64,000 nucleotides of DNA, taken from Anaerolineae bacterium. GTDB lineage: Bacteria > Chloroflexota > Anaerolineae > Aggregatilineales > UBA2796. Positions within the stretch are counted from its first letter, which is position 1. Every line of letters starts with the position of its first letter. The notes under the pieces are model-generated. The model made no database searches. It was given only the letters and a program-made list of their open reading frames with translations, and was not told the DNA's origin. Shown here one piece after another: positions 27,993 through 37,147 of this stretch. The position numbers and the translations under genes are program-made. The stretch lies in the NCBI GenBank assembly GCA_019637555.1, contig JAHBVK010000022.1, forward strand, positions 26,303 through 90,302. Reading direction: 5' to 3'.

Positions 27993-28619
27993 ATGAGCGC
28001 AAATTCGCAGTTCTATTATCCCAACCGCATGGGCAGGATCATTATTCATGCGCTCAGAGAAGTCGTGGGCATAGAGAATACCAAGATTGTCTTGAATGCT
28101 GCTGGACTCGACATTTACAGTGAACAGCTACCACCCGCCGACCTTGAACTCAGCTTTCCTTTCGAGTATGTATCCGCGTTGCAAGCTGCCTCCGAAAGCG
28201 TATTCGGAGTCACTGATGGGCAGGACATTAACCGCCGTGTCGGGCGCGCTTGCTTGACCAGCGGCTTGCAGGAGTTTAATCCTCTGATCGGCATCGCGGA
28301 TTTGCCAGTCCGTGCCATGCCCCTTGGCTTGAAACTGCACGTCGGCTTCGATATGTTTGCGATGGTCTTCAATCGCTTCACTGACCAAGTTGTGCGGATT
28401 GGTGAGGAGAACAGCCATTATCTGTGGATCATCGAACGCTGTCCGGTTTGTTGGGGTCGCCATGTAGACTCACCAAGTTGCCAGCTTGCTGTTGGTATTC
28501 TCGAAGAATCGCTGGCGTGGGCGACGGGCGGACGTTCCTTCGATGTGACGCAAGTGAGCTGCATCGCCGCTGGTGATCCAACCTGCACCATCCGCATAAA
28601 CAAACGCCCCGTGAAATAA
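27993..28619 (+). CDS. V4R (4-vinyl reductase) domain protein
   Basis: A 208-residue soluble protein with a C-terminal V4R domain, marked by the cysteine pattern C150, C153, C163, C190 and C198, the last two in SCIAAGDPTCTI. V4R domains bind small molecules, often hydrocarbons, and zinc; some are signalling modules and others belong to bacteriochlorophyll enzymes. No chlorophyll gene is in the window, so a sensor role is more likely. GGAGG lies 9 bases before the ATG. It is followed after 6 bases by 28626-28943, which resembles a kinase dimerisation domain. Confidence 0.8.
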   Translation: MSANSQFYYPNRMGRIIIHALREVVGIENTKIVLNAAGLDIYSEQLPPADLELSFPFEYVSALQAASESVFGVTDGQDINRRVGRACLTSGLQEFNPLIGIADLPVRAMPLGLKLHVGFDMFAMVFNRFTDQVVRIGEENSHYLWIIERCPVCWGRHVDSPSCQLAVGILEESLAWATGGRSFDVTQVSCIAAGDPTCTIRINKRPVK

Positions 28620-28625
28620 CCGCCT

Positions 28626-28943
28626 GTGAGCCAAGATTTCAGTGCTGAGACATACTTTGAATGGCTACGCTCGTCGTATTCTCAAGTGCCCGCAGCAGAA
28701 TGTCTGGAGTTCTTCCGATCTTTTCTTGGCATAGTCACCAACGATATGCGCGGAGTATCTAGTACAGTTGTAACGTGCTTTGAATTACTGCGTGAAGTTC
28801 CAGATGGCTTTTTGCAGACTGAGGATGCAAAGCGAATTATTGAGGCAGGACATCTAGCGGCTTCCAAACTGAACGCATTTATTCTTGGATGTTTGCTTTA
28901 CTGGAGATATATGGAAGATCAAGAGCGCGACAATGGACAATAG
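28626..28943 (+). CDS. small helical protein resembling a degenerate kinase DHp domain
   Basis: A 105-residue, all-helical protein with no signal peptide. The segment FLGIVTNDMRGVSSTVVTCFELL (residues about 33-55) has the spacing of a HisKA dimerisation helix (typically FL..I.HDLR.PL....EL). Asparagine (N39) stands where the phospho-accepting histidine should be, followed by D40 and R42. No ATPase domain is attached. It starts with GTG 6 bases after the V4R gene, so the two are probably made together. The resemblance is motif-level and could be coincidental; I do not claim a function. Confidence 0.5.
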   Translation: MSQDFSAETYFEWLRSSYSQVPAAECLEFFRSFLGIVTNDMRGVSSTVVTCFELLREVPDGFLQTEDAKRIIEAGHLAASKLNAFILGCLLYWRYMEDQERDNGQ

Positions 28944-28961
28944 TCAGCATCCAAAATGAGA

Positions 28962-28988
28962 AATGGGATCACAAGCTGTGATCCCATT
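28962..28988. terminator. bidirectional hairpin terminator
   Basis: AATGGGATCACA and TGTGATCCCATT form a perfect 12-bp stem with a 3-base loop, between convergent genes. It can serve both directions; U-runs are weak. Confidence 0.75.
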
Positions 28989-29026
28989 CCTGCACCTCTA
29001 CACACCGCTTGATGAAATCGCGGGAA

Positions 29027-29728
29027 TTAGCTATTTGCGTATTCCGGCAGATGCTCCAGCATCGACGTATTTACGCTGAGGTGAATCTCGTCCTCAGTCA
29101 CTTTGGCGATCCACGATACAGGGATCAATCGCTGCGTCGGGAACAACAAGCCCTGCGAGATCACCAGATGGGTCACGCGGTCACTCGCCGGATCGGTGAA
29201 TACGCGCTCCATGTTGCCGACGTGATCGCCGTTCGCGCTGGTGATCCGTTCTCCTTCTCTCAGCGCCACCGCGTCATCAGGTATATTGCGTACCGTTTCG
29301 ACTTTTCCCGGTGCTTGTGCTGCGGCAGCAGTAGCATAGTATGGTGCGTACGGCGCAAGTCCATAACTCATAGTGCTCATCATGCTGGTGGGCGGATACC
29401 ACAGATATTCCTCGGCATATTCCGCTTCCAGATCGCGCAAGTCGCGGTTAGGATCGTTCGGATTGTTTTTGTCATAGGCAACAAAATGCGTTTCCTCGAA
29501 CGGTGGTAGATCGGGCATCCGTTCCGCATCCGTCCGCAGCATCACATTGTCTTCATTTGCGGAAGCGACTAGATCGATGGGGATGACCTTATCGTCGGTG
29601 AACAGGAAGCCCTTACGCACAACGATATGAGATACCTCTTTCGAGTGCGGATCGACCACTACGCGATCAATGCGCCCAACATCTTGACCATCAGAGGTAG
29701 TGACCTTCGTTCCTTTTTTGTACTGCAT
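29027..29728 (-). CDS. double PRC-barrel domain protein, paralogue 1
   Basis: A 233-residue protein with two PRC-barrel units. The first (about 1-62) reads KGTKVTTSDGQDVGRIDRVV and the second (about 155-225) EGERITSANGDHVGNMERVF; a Tyr/Pro-rich stretch separates them. PRC-barrel proteins include photosynthetic reaction centre H subunits, RimM and stress proteins; no photosynthesis genes are here, so a stress or surface role is more likely. ATG 29728 with a GGAG ahead is chosen over 29836, where the added residues look non-coding. It is a tandem relative of 30053-30739. Confidence 0.82.
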   Translation of the reverse strand: MQYKKGTKVTTSDGQDVGRIDRVVVDPHSKEVSHIVVRKGFLFTDDKVIPIDLVASANEDNVMLRTDAERMPDLPPFEETHFVAYDKNNPNDPNRDLRDLEAEYAEEYLWYPPTSMMSTMSYGLAPYAPYYATAAAAQAPGKVETVRNIPDDAVALREGERITSANGDHVGNMERVFTDPASDRVTHLVISQGLLFPTQRLIPVSWIAKVTEDEIHLSVNTSMLEHLPEYANS

Positions 29729-30052
29729 CCCTCGAACTCCTTCCAGTACATTTATTACAGTCCTACTGCTAAGGTAGTTCAGGTGAGATAAAAAAGTTCT
29801 GAACGGGCTATTAGAAGTACACCAGAATGTGCGCAAAGATGATTGCTTGTTGAACTCGGAGGCGCTAAAAACAATGCGTATAAGTGCAAACAGGCGCGAA
29901 TTGTGGCATCCAGCAGTTGGTGAGGCGAGTTTTGCCTTCTGTGGCAGCGACTAGGCGCTTCTTGAGACGGCACAGCGCAGATGAGTGATAGTACTGCTGG
30001 CGATTCTGGCTAAGCCAAGAGCATCAACAAGCGCCCGATGAGCAAGAGATAA
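29729..30052. other. non-coding gap between the two PRC-barrel genes
   Basis: 324 bases between the two paralogues on the minus strand, and the likely promoter region of paralogue 1. On the minus strand TGAACT (29776-29781 region) and TAATAA lie about 18 bases apart upstream of the GGAG, a weak promoter candidate. No open frame with a ribosome-binding site or family match was seen. Confidence 0.4.
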
Positions 30053-30739
30053 CTAGTCATTAACATAGTCGGGTAGTCGTTCCAACATCTGATTGTCTAC
30101 GCTTAGATGAATCTCATCCTCGCACACGTCGCACACCCACCAGAAAGGTATCAATTTTCGAACGGTTAATAGCAACCCGTGCGAAACTAGCAGATGGGTG
30201 ACTCGACCACTGGTCGAATCGGTAAAAATCTCTATGACATGTCCAAGCCTATGTCCATTTGCGCCAAATACATGTGCTCCTTCCTTTAATACAACGGCGG
30301 CGTCCGGAATGTTATGTACGATCTCCGGTTTGCCTACGGATTGAGTAGGATAGGCGTAGTAAGGCTCATATGGGGCAAGACCGTAATTGAGACTACTTAC
30401 CGTACTAACTGGCGGATTCCAGAGATACTGCTCCGCATACTGCGCTTCGAGGTTTCGATTAGGCGCTTCAGGATGTCTCTCATCATAAGCGACGAAGTGT
30501 TTTTCCTCGAAGGGCACCAGATCAGGTAACTCGGTAGATTTATTCTTCAGCAAAATGCTCTCATCGGTGGCTGATGCAACCAGAGCGATGGGAATGAGCT
30601 TATCGTGCGTGAAAAAAATCCCTTGCCGTACGATGAGATGGGAAACCTCTTTCGTGCAGGGATCGATCACCACACTATCCACATGACCAATGACGTGATC
30701 GTCGAAGGTCATAATTCTGGCTCCTTGTTTGTATTGCAA
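30053..30739 (-). CDS. double PRC-barrel domain protein, paralogue 2
   Basis: A 228-residue relative of 29027-29728 with the same order: first barrel QGARIMTFDDHVIGHVDSVV, shared mid-region LAPYEPYYA, and second barrel EGAHVFGANGHRLGHVIEIF. Identity to paralogue 1 is high along the whole length, so a gene duplication is evident. The start is TTG at 30739 behind GGAGGCG. On the minus strand a TATAAT (30789-30794) lies upstream. Function is unknown; the two proteins may form a hetero-complex. Confidence 0.82.
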   Translation of the reverse strand: MQYKQGARIMTFDDHVIGHVDSVVIDPCTKEVSHLIVRQGIFFTHDKLIPIALVASATDESILLKNKSTELPDLVPFEEKHFVAYDERHPEAPNRNLEAQYAEQYLWNPPVSTVSSLNYGLAPYEPYYAYPTQSVGKPEIVHNIPDAAVVLKEGAHVFGANGHRLGHVIEIFTDSTSGRVTHLLVSHGLLLTVRKLIPFWWVCDVCEDEIHLSVDNQMLERLPDYVND

Positions 30740-30788
30740 CGCTCGCCTCCTCTCAATCTACAAACAATTCGCCAGCAGCCCTGATCGT

Positions 30789-30794
30789 ATTATA
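30789..30794 (-). promoter_or_regulatory. -10 box upstream of PRC paralogue 2
   Basis: TATAAT on the minus strand, 50 bases before the TTG start. The AT-rich surroundings (tataagg repeated, gtatac) suggest a promoter, but no good -35 is seen. Confidence 0.4.
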
Positions 30795-30854
30795 AGGTAT
30801 ACTTTATATAAGGTTTGTACTAATCCCGTTAGAAATATATAAAATCGTGCGATG

Positions 30855-32315
30855 CTACTCAGTTTTAGGGGTGATTAGCTCTTTGTAGAGTTCCACCTGA
30901 CGCTCTCTTGCTAACCGCAATGAGCCAGCGCGCGCAGCATCTGGTGCAATTTCACGGACGCTAGGCAATGAATACTCGGTCAAGGAAGCATGTTTGAGCG
31001 CACTCCAGATCAGAACGGACACCCCTCGAGCGGTGCTTTCGCTCGTATCCACTATCAACAGGCGACGGTTCAAGGCATCCGCTAAGATTTGCGTCCATGC
31101 GGGTGATGCTTCCAGCGCCCCGCCGCCAGCCATAATCGCGCTATCCGGATCAGCCAGCGGTGCTAGCTGGTCAAGGATTAGCGATAAGCGCAGCGCCACA
31201 CCTTCAAGAGCGGCTTGCAGAATATCCAGAGCGTTTGTCCCTAACCTCAAGCCGATGATGCTGCCCCTCGCCTGTGCCGCCCAGCCCGGACTGCGTTCGC
31301 CTGCCAGCAGTGGTAGAAAAGTTAGCCCATGCGAATCCGGCTGTGCCTCTGCCAGATGTCGCTCTACCTCATCCGAAGGCGTCAAGCCGAAGGTACTGGC
31401 AACCCATTGGAAGATATTGCCACCTTCACTGGTAGCGCCCCCGATCAACTGCCATGTCGAGTGATTGCGATAGCACCACAGACCATCCGGAACTGGATCG
31501 ACAGGTGGCGTGACTAGACGCAGTGCAGCGGTAGTGCCAACCGTCAATCCGATGTGAGCGCTGTCAATCGCTCCTATTCCGATGTTAGCCGCAGCACCAT
31601 CGCCGATAGGAAGAAAGAACGGCACATCGCGTAGAGCACTCCAACGCTGTTGATAAGTCGTCGTCAGTCCCCGAATCGGCTGATCATAATCCGCTAGTCG
31701 TGGCAGTTGATCGACTCGCACACCAAGTTGATCCAGCCACTGTACGTCCCACGCCAACTGCTGCCGATTGAGCAAGCCGCTCCACGCTGCGATGGAATAG
31801 CTGCACACCATCTCGCCCGTCCAACAACGATAGAGATAGGTCCCGATATCCATCCATTCGTAAACGTGATCAAAGAGTTCGCGCTCTGTTTCCTTCAGCC
31901 ACATCAGCCGCGCTGGATGATACGCCGCATGGATCGGGCAGCCTGTGCGCTGCAAAACCGCCTGCACGTCATGATGCTGTCTCAAGCCATCGACCTGCTG
32001 ACTACAGCGGGTATCCGCATAGGTGTACACAGGCGTGATTGGCACATTGTGCTCATCCACGCCCAGCACATTACCCACGAAGGTCGCCATCCCTACCGCG
32101 TCGATCTGCCGCGCTTCCAGATGCTGAAGCGTCGAGTCGATGCAAAGTTCAGCGAATTCGCGCAGCATGGCAGGGTCAATAGTTGCCGCACCTAACGGTG
32201 TTGTGGTCAGGCTATAACTGCGCTGCGCCAGCGAACTAGAGATGGAGTGTCCTTGCTCGTCAAATAGCAATGTACGAAGTGATGAACTGCCAATATCAAT
32301 GACCAGTACAGCCAT
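30855..32315 (-). CDS. FGGY-family carbohydrate kinase (gluconokinase-like)
   Basis: A 486-residue sugar kinase with the FGGY two-domain actin-like fold. The phosphate-binding loop is VIDIGSSSLRTLLFD at the N-terminus, and the second domain shows VGTTAALRL and IMAGGGALEASPAW. The nearest named relatives by pattern are gluconokinase (GntK type) and xylulokinase; the substrate is not certain. It phosphorylates a sugar or sugar acid for central metabolism. No transporter or regulator for the sugar is adjacent. Upstream is the shared promoter region with the tRNA-tuf block. Confidence 0.85.
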   Translation of the reverse strand: MAVLVIDIGSSSLRTLLFDEQGHSISSSLAQRSYSLTTTPLGAATIDPAMLREFAELCIDSTLQHLEARQIDAVGMATFVGNVLGVDEHNVPITPVYTYADTRCSQQVDGLRQHHDVQAVLQRTGCPIHAAYHPARLMWLKETERELFDHVYEWMDIGTYLYRCWTGEMVCSYSIAAWSGLLNRQQLAWDVQWLDQLGVRVDQLPRLADYDQPIRGLTTTYQQRWSALRDVPFFLPIGDGAAANIGIGAIDSAHIGLTVGTTAALRLVTPPVDPVPDGLWCYRNHSTWQLIGGATSEGGNIFQWVASTFGLTPSDEVERHLAEAQPDSHGLTFLPLLAGERSPGWAAQARGSIIGLRLGTNALDILQAALEGVALRLSLILDQLAPLADPDSAIMAGGGALEASPAWTQILADALNRRLLIVDTSESTARGVSVLIWSALKHASLTEYSLPSVREIAPDAARAGSLRLARERQVELYKELITPKTE

Positions 32316-32419
32316 AAGTTCAGCCTTGCCAGCATATCAATTAACGAAAATCAGAGGAAAGTTACCGCACTTCGGCTGCGCTAGGTAAATAGATCTCGAC
32401 CAAAAATCACGGTTGACCA

Positions 32420-32449
32420 TTGACAAGGGGTTTTTCGCTCCGCTAGAAT
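32420..32449 (+). promoter_or_regulatory. promoter P1 of the tRNA-tuf operon
   Basis: TTGACA (32420-32425) and TAGAAT (32444-32449) with an 18-base spacer. A perfect -35 and near-perfect -10 suggest a strong promoter. Confidence 0.75.
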
Positions 32450-32487
32450 GTGCCTTAATTACAGGTCTGAGGCGCGCAATTCCAACC

Positions 32488-32516
32488 TTGAGTCGGAATT
32501 TTGCCCGTGATATAAT
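32488..32516 (+). promoter_or_regulatory. promoter P2 of the tRNA-tuf operon
   Basis: TTGAGT (32488-32493) and TATAAT (32511-32516) with a 17-base spacer, 14 bases upstream of the first tRNA gene. It is in tandem with P1. Confidence 0.8.
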
Positions 32517-32529
32517 GTCACCCGCATGC

Positions 32530-32602
32530 GCCGGTGTAGCTCAGTTGGTAGAGCGCCATACTTGTAATATGGATGTCACGGGTTCAATTCCTGTCACCGG
32601 CT
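32530..32602 (+). tRNA. trnT: tRNA-Thr (UGU anticodon)
   Basis: A 73-base cloverleaf: acceptor GCCGGTG/CACCGGC, D-arm GCTC...GAGC, anticodon stem CCATA/TATGG with loop CTTGTAA (anticodon TGT), and T-arm ACGGG-TTCAATT-CCTGT. The CCA end is not encoded. It is the first product of the operon. Confidence 0.97.
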
Positions 32603-32705
32603 CTGAATACTTAATACTGAAGATTATTAATTATTGGGAAGGCAAGAGGCGCAGTAGCTAGATACGACGCCGAAGCCACAAGCGAATACGGTGAAGCAAG
32701 CAATT

Positions 32706-32778
32706 GCCTAAGTAGCTCAGTCGGTAGAGCACACCCTTGGTAAGGGTGAGGTCATGGGTTCAAATCCCATCTTAGGCT
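32706..32778 (+). tRNA. trnT: tRNA-Thr (GGU anticodon)
   Basis: A 73-base cloverleaf: acceptor GCCTAAG/CTTAGGC, anticodon stem CACCC/GGGTG with loop TTGGTAA (anticodon GGT), and T-arm ATGGG-TTCAAAT-CCCAT. No CCA is encoded. It lies 62 bases upstream of tuf, as tRNA genes do next to tufB in E. coli. Confidence 0.97.
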
Positions 32779-32840
32779 CTTTACTCTGTATTCGTCCCGA
32801 ATACGCTAGCTTCATTTCGAGGGTTAACTGGGAGCATTCG

Positions 32841-34034
<1,194 letters not shown>

Positions 34035-34059
34035 CTTCCGGGATAAGGGCTGGTATTTC

Positions 34060-34092
34060 CACAGGGGCGTAGCCATACACTATGCCCCTGTG
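34060..34092 (+). terminator. hairpin between tuf and rpmG (possible attenuator)
   Basis: CACAGGGGCGTAG and CTATGCCCCTGTG form a 13-bp stem (one G-T pair) with a 7-base loop. Only a weak U-run (TTGTG) follows, so part of the transcription should read on into rpmG. Confidence 0.65.
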
Positions 34093-34116
34093 TTGTGAAG
34101 TTTAAGGAATTCAGTC

Positions 34117-34281
34117 ATGGCAAAAAAAGATGTTCGCATGATCATGTACCTCCAATGCACTGAGTGCAAGGAGCGTAATTACACGAGCGAGAAGAATAAG
34201 CGCAACGATCCCAACCGTCTGGAGTTCCAGAAATATTGCAGTCGCTGCCGCAAACATACCTTGCATCGTGAAACAAAGTAA
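34117..34281 (+). CDS. rpmG: 50S ribosomal protein L33
   Basis: A 54-residue protein beginning [18 protein letters not shown]. It keeps both zinc knuckle pairs, C14-C17 (CTEC) and C41-C44 (CSRC), so it is the zinc-binding form of L33. The end THLHRETK-like tail (HTLHRETK) is typical. It lies between tuf and tRNA-Trp, as in many operons of this type, with AAGGA before its ATG. Confidence 0.95.
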   Translation: MAKKDVRMIMYLQCTECKERNYTSEKNKRNDPNRLEFQKYCSRCRKHTLHRETK

Positions 34282-34325
34282 GGCATAATTAGCCCAATCT
34301 CGTCTCGTGGCGGGGTCGATCATGT

Positions 34326-34401
34326 AGGGGAGTAGCTCAATTGGCAGAGTAGCGGTCTCCAAAACCGTTGGTTGCAGGTTCGAGTCCTGTCTCCCCTGCC
34401 A
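34326..34401 (+). tRNA. trnW: tRNA-Trp (CCA anticodon)
   Basis: A 73-base cloverleaf plus encoded CCA (34399-34401): acceptor AGGGGAG/CTCCCCT, anticodon stem GCGGT/ACCGT with loop CTCCAAA (anticodon CCA), and T-arm GCAGG-TTCGAGT-CCTGT. It is the only tRNA here with a genomic CCA. It is placed just before secE, as in many bacteria. Confidence 0.97.
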
Positions 34402-34411
34402 GATTTAGCGA

Positions 34412-34447
34412 AAGCACAGACACCGTCCTTAGTGACGGTGTTTGCTT
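34412..34447 (+). terminator. hairpin between tRNA-Trp and secE
   Basis: An inner 8-bp stem ACACCGTC/GACGGTGT (34420-34441) and an outer AAGCA/TGCTT pair. With no strong U-run it may be an RNA-processing or attenuation hairpin rather than a full terminator. Confidence 0.5.
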
Positions 34448-34466
34448 CATAGGAGAATTTTTAATC

Positions 34467-34997
34467 ATGGCACGAACCGCAACCCGCCCTGCGGATGAAC
34501 AAGAAGATGAATTGATCGAGGAATTAGCGGAGGAAGCCGAAGAGTCTGCCTCTGCTGCTCCGGTTGTTAGCGACAGCCGCCGCCGTCGCATGCTCAAGCG
34601 CGGCGAAACGCTGCCAGAAGCCAACGTCTCGGCTCCTGTCCGCAAAGATAAAGTAGCGACTCGCGAAGTCTCCACTTCAGATGGGAATTTCCTTACTCGC
34701 GCTGTTCGTGGACTGACCACCTACTTCCGCGATACCATCGCCGAATTACGCAAAGTCTCTTGGCCCACGCGCGAAGAAACGTTGCGCCTGACGTGGATTG
34801 TCATCATCGTCACGGTGATCACGGCGATTGTTCTCGGTATCATCAGCTTCGTGTTTAGTCTGCTCACGGCGCAGGTCGCTAACCCCGATAATGCAACGCT
34901 CTTTGGGATCATTTCAATCGGCTTGATCGCCGTAGTCGCGGTGCTGTGGCTGTTCCGCGAACGGCTGCCCGGTGGTGGTAATAGCAGCGGCATCTAG
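34467..34997 (+). CDS. secE: preprotein translocase subunit SecE
   Basis: A 176-residue protein. Residues 1-75 are a long, acidic then basic N-terminal extension. The SecE core follows: amphipathic helix YFRDTIAELRKVSWPTREE (about 87-105) and a transmembrane helix (about 108-136). A second hydrophobic stretch (about 145-166) ends in RERLPGGGN. A single-helix SecE is the usual form, so the extra helix is unusual. ATG 34467 behind AGGAGA is chosen; the open frame extends upstream into the tRNA. It is followed by nusG, the normal secE neighbour. Confidence 0.9.
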   Translation: MARTATRPADEQEDELIEELAEEAEESASAAPVVSDSRRRRMLKRGETLPEANVSAPVRKDKVATREVSTSDGNFLTRAVRGLTTYFRDTIAELRKVSWPTREETLRLTWIVIIVTVITAIVLGIISFVFSLLTAQVANPDNATLFGIISIGLIAVVAVLWLFRERLPGGGNSSGI

Positions 34998-35030
34998 TAG
35001 CTTAACTGTAGTTTTGAGATGAGGTGAGCG

Positions 35031-35792
35031 ATGCCAAAGAAGAATCGCCGTTTAGATGACGATCTCGACAATGACTCTGTAGATTACGATCCCGATCCCG
35101 TCTATATGGACGAGGAGCAGGATGGCAATTACGACGCTGTCGAGCGTGCCAAAGATCGCATCGAGAGTGATCCACTGCTGCCCAGTCAGCGTGCCGAGCG
35201 CATCGGACCAGTACGCACGTTCACCAGCGGTAGCGATGATGGCGAACTGATTGAGATTGCTGTCGATACCGAGAAGCAGTGGTACGTGATCCACTGCTAT
35301 TCTGGTTACGAGAATAAGGTGCGCCACGCCATCGAGCAGCGCATTGAGACGATGGGAATGCAGGACAAGATTTTCGATGTCGTCGTTCCCACTGAAGAAG
35401 AAATTGAAGTTCATGAAGGCAAGCGCAAAACGGTAGAGCGCCGTGTCTTCCCCGGCTACATCCTCGTGCAGATGAAAATGGACGAAGATAGCTGGTACGT
35501 AGTACGCAATACGCCGGGTGTGACTGGTTTCGTAGGTATGGGCAACGAACCAACACCGCTGCGTCCAGAAGAAGTCAACCAGATCATGCGGCGCATGGAA
35601 GCCGAAGCGCCGAAGGTCAAAGTTACCTTCAAACCCGGTCAAAAAGTCCGCATCATCGACGGACCCTTCAACGATTTCGTCGGCACCGTCGGCGACATCG
35701 ACATGGAAAAGTCGAAGGTACGCGTGATGGTCTCGTTCTTCGGACGCGAGACGCCCGTAGAACTCGACTTCTTGCAGGTCGAGAAGTCCTAA
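35031..35792 (+). CDS. nusG: transcription termination/antitermination protein NusG
   Basis: A 253-residue elongation factor that binds RNA polymerase. The NGN domain starts near residue 82 (KQWYVIHCYSGYENKV) and the KOW domain near 195 (FKPGQKVRIIDGPFNDFVG). The first 80 residues are an acidic extension absent from E. coli NusG (181 residues). The ATG at 35031 is preceded by GAGGTGAGCG, and no later start fits the NGN domain better. It sits in its usual place between secE and rplK. Confidence 0.95.
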   Translation: MPKKNRRLDDDLDNDSVDYDPDPVYMDEEQDGNYDAVERAKDRIESDPLLPSQRAERIGPVRTFTSGSDDGELIEIAVDTEKQWYVIHCYSGYENKVRHAIEQRIETMGMQDKIFDVVVPTEEEIEVHEGKRKTVERRVFPGYILVQMKMDEDSWYVVRNTPGVTGFVGMGNEPTPLRPEEVNQIMRRMEAEAPKVKVTFKPGQKVRIIDGPFNDFVGTVGDIDMEKSKVRVMVSFFGRETPVELDFLQVEKS

Positions 35793-35858
35793 TTCGGGCA
35801 ACATACTTTGTGATGGAGGGGGCGCAATGTCGCTGCCCCTGATTGAACATCCGTGAAG

Positions 35859-35893
35859 GCGACCCGGCATGAACATGAACGTCATCGGGTCGC
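35859..35893 (+). promoter_or_regulatory. leader hairpin upstream of rplK
   Basis: GCGACCCG and CGGGTCGC form an 8-bp stem with an internal ATGA/TCAT pair, ending 26 bases before the rplK ATG. Ribosomal protein L1 represses rplKA in other bacteria by binding such leaders. A role here is inferred from position only. Confidence 0.4.
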
Positions 35894-35919
35894 TCATCAT
35901 GTAGGAAGAAGGAAATAGA

Positions 35920-36348
35920 ATGGCAAAGAAAGTCAAAGCCGTCGTCACACTGGCGCTACCAGCAGGCAAAGCTAATCCTGCTCCTCCAGTAGGTCCTGCC
36001 TTGGCGCAGCACGGCATCAACCTGATGGGCTTCTGCAAGGAATATAACGCCCGTACCGCCAACCGCGTCGGCGAGATCATTCCGGCGGAAATCACCATTT
36101 TTACCGATGGTTCCTTCCGCTTCATCCTTAAGTCTCCTCCTACCGCCTTCCTGATCATGCGGGCGGCAGGTGTGGAGAAGGGTTCTGGCACGCCGAACAA
36201 AGAAAAGGTCGGCAAGATCACCCGCAAGCAGGTACGTGAGATCGCCGAGATCAAGATGCCTGACCTCAACGCCGTCGATATCGAAGGCGCGATGCGTCAG
36301 ATCGAAGGCACCGCCCGCAATATGGGTGTCACTGTCGAAGATAAGTAA
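35920..36348 (+). CDS. rplK: 50S ribosomal protein L11
   Basis: A 142-residue protein starting [20 protein letters not shown], with [22 protein letters not shown] and the C-terminal NMGVTVED typical of L11. L11 forms the GTPase-associated centre of the 50S subunit. It is followed 51 bases later by rplA, the conserved pair. A hairpin lies in its leader. Confidence 0.97.
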   Translation: MAKKVKAVVTLALPAGKANPAPPVGPALAQHGINLMGFCKEYNARTANRVGEIIPAEITIFTDGSFRFILKSPPTAFLIMRAAGVEKGSGTPNKEKVGKITRKQVREIAEIKMPDLNAVDIEGAMRQIEGTARNMGVTVEDK

Positions 36349-36399
36349 TCAGTGGGAGAGCCGCCTTTACGCGGTTCGTCTGTACCACCGGAGGATACT

Positions 36400-37119
36400 A
36401 TGGGAAAACACGGTAAGAAATATCTAGAAGCGGTCAAGAAGGTCACTCCCGGCAAGGAATATAGCATTCCCGAAGCCGTCAAACTGGTCAAAGAAGCCAG
36501 CTATGTCAAGTTCAACGAGACAGTTGAACTGCACGCTCGTCTGGGCATCGATCCTCGCCAATCCGATCAGCAGGTGCGTACTACGGTAGTGCTGCCCGCA
36601 GGTCTGGGCAAGACGGTGCGCGTGCTGGTCTTTGCTGAAGGTGAAGCCGCCCGCTATGCTGAAGCCGCTGGAGCGGACTACGTTGCTGGCGACGAGATGA
36701 TCAACAAGATTCGCACTGAGGAATGGACGGAGTTCGATATTACCATCGCCGTTCCCGACATGATGCGTAAAGTATCGCCACTCGGTAAGGTACTTGGTCG
36801 TAAGGGTTTGATGCCGAATCCCAAGGCGGGTACGGTGGTTAATCCTGAAGACTTAGAACGCGCCGTGAGCGAAGCCCGCGCTGGTCGCGTGGAATTCCGC
36901 AACGATAAGACCGGTAATCTGCACATCCCTCTTGGCAAAATACAGTTCACCGAAGATCAGATCACGCAGAATCTGACGGCGGTACTGGATGCGGTACGCC
37001 GCGCCAAGCCGTCCGGTGTTAAGGGTATTTACGTCCGCCGTCTGGTGCTGACCTCAACCATGGGACCATCCATCAAGCTGGACGCCAACGCAGCGGTCAA
37101 TACCGCGCCAACTGAGTAA
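36400..37119 (+). CDS. rplA: 50S ribosomal protein L1
   Basis: A 239-residue protein starting MGKHGKKYLEAVKKV. The family motifs LGIDPRQSDQQVR, GRKGLMPNPKAGTV and GNLHIPLGK are all present. L1 binds 23S rRNA and usually regulates its own operon. ATG 36400 behind GGAGG is chosen over one at 36352. The expected next genes rplJ and rplL are not here: a terminator follows and then a convergent transporter gene. Confidence 0.97.
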   Translation: MGKHGKKYLEAVKKVTPGKEYSIPEAVKLVKEASYVKFNETVELHARLGIDPRQSDQQVRTTVVLPAGLGKTVRVLVFAEGEAARYAEAAGADYVAGDEMINKIRTEEWTEFDITIAVPDMMRKVSPLGKVLGRKGLMPNPKAGTVVNPEDLERAVSEARAGRVEFRNDKTGNLHIPLGKIQFTEDQITQNLTAVLDAVRRAKPSGVKGIYVRRLVLTSTMGPSIKLDANAAVNTAPTE

Positions 37120-37147
37120 TTCAGGCTCAGAACTGGACTACCATGCG

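Noticed and set aside
27758..28123. Open frame of 121 residues overlapping the V4R start
   Set aside because: It overlaps the V4R gene in another frame, lacks a ribosome-binding site, and the V4R frame has a GGAGG and family motif.
27993..30739. Photosynthesis gene cluster suggested by V4R and PRC-barrel domains
   Set aside because: No chlorophyll biosynthesis or reaction-centre core genes are present; both domains also occur widely in non-phototrophs.
32413..32661. Open frame of 82 residues over tRNA-Thr and its promoters
   Set aside because: The tRNA cloverleaf is complete and both promoters lie inside it, so it cannot be a protein gene.
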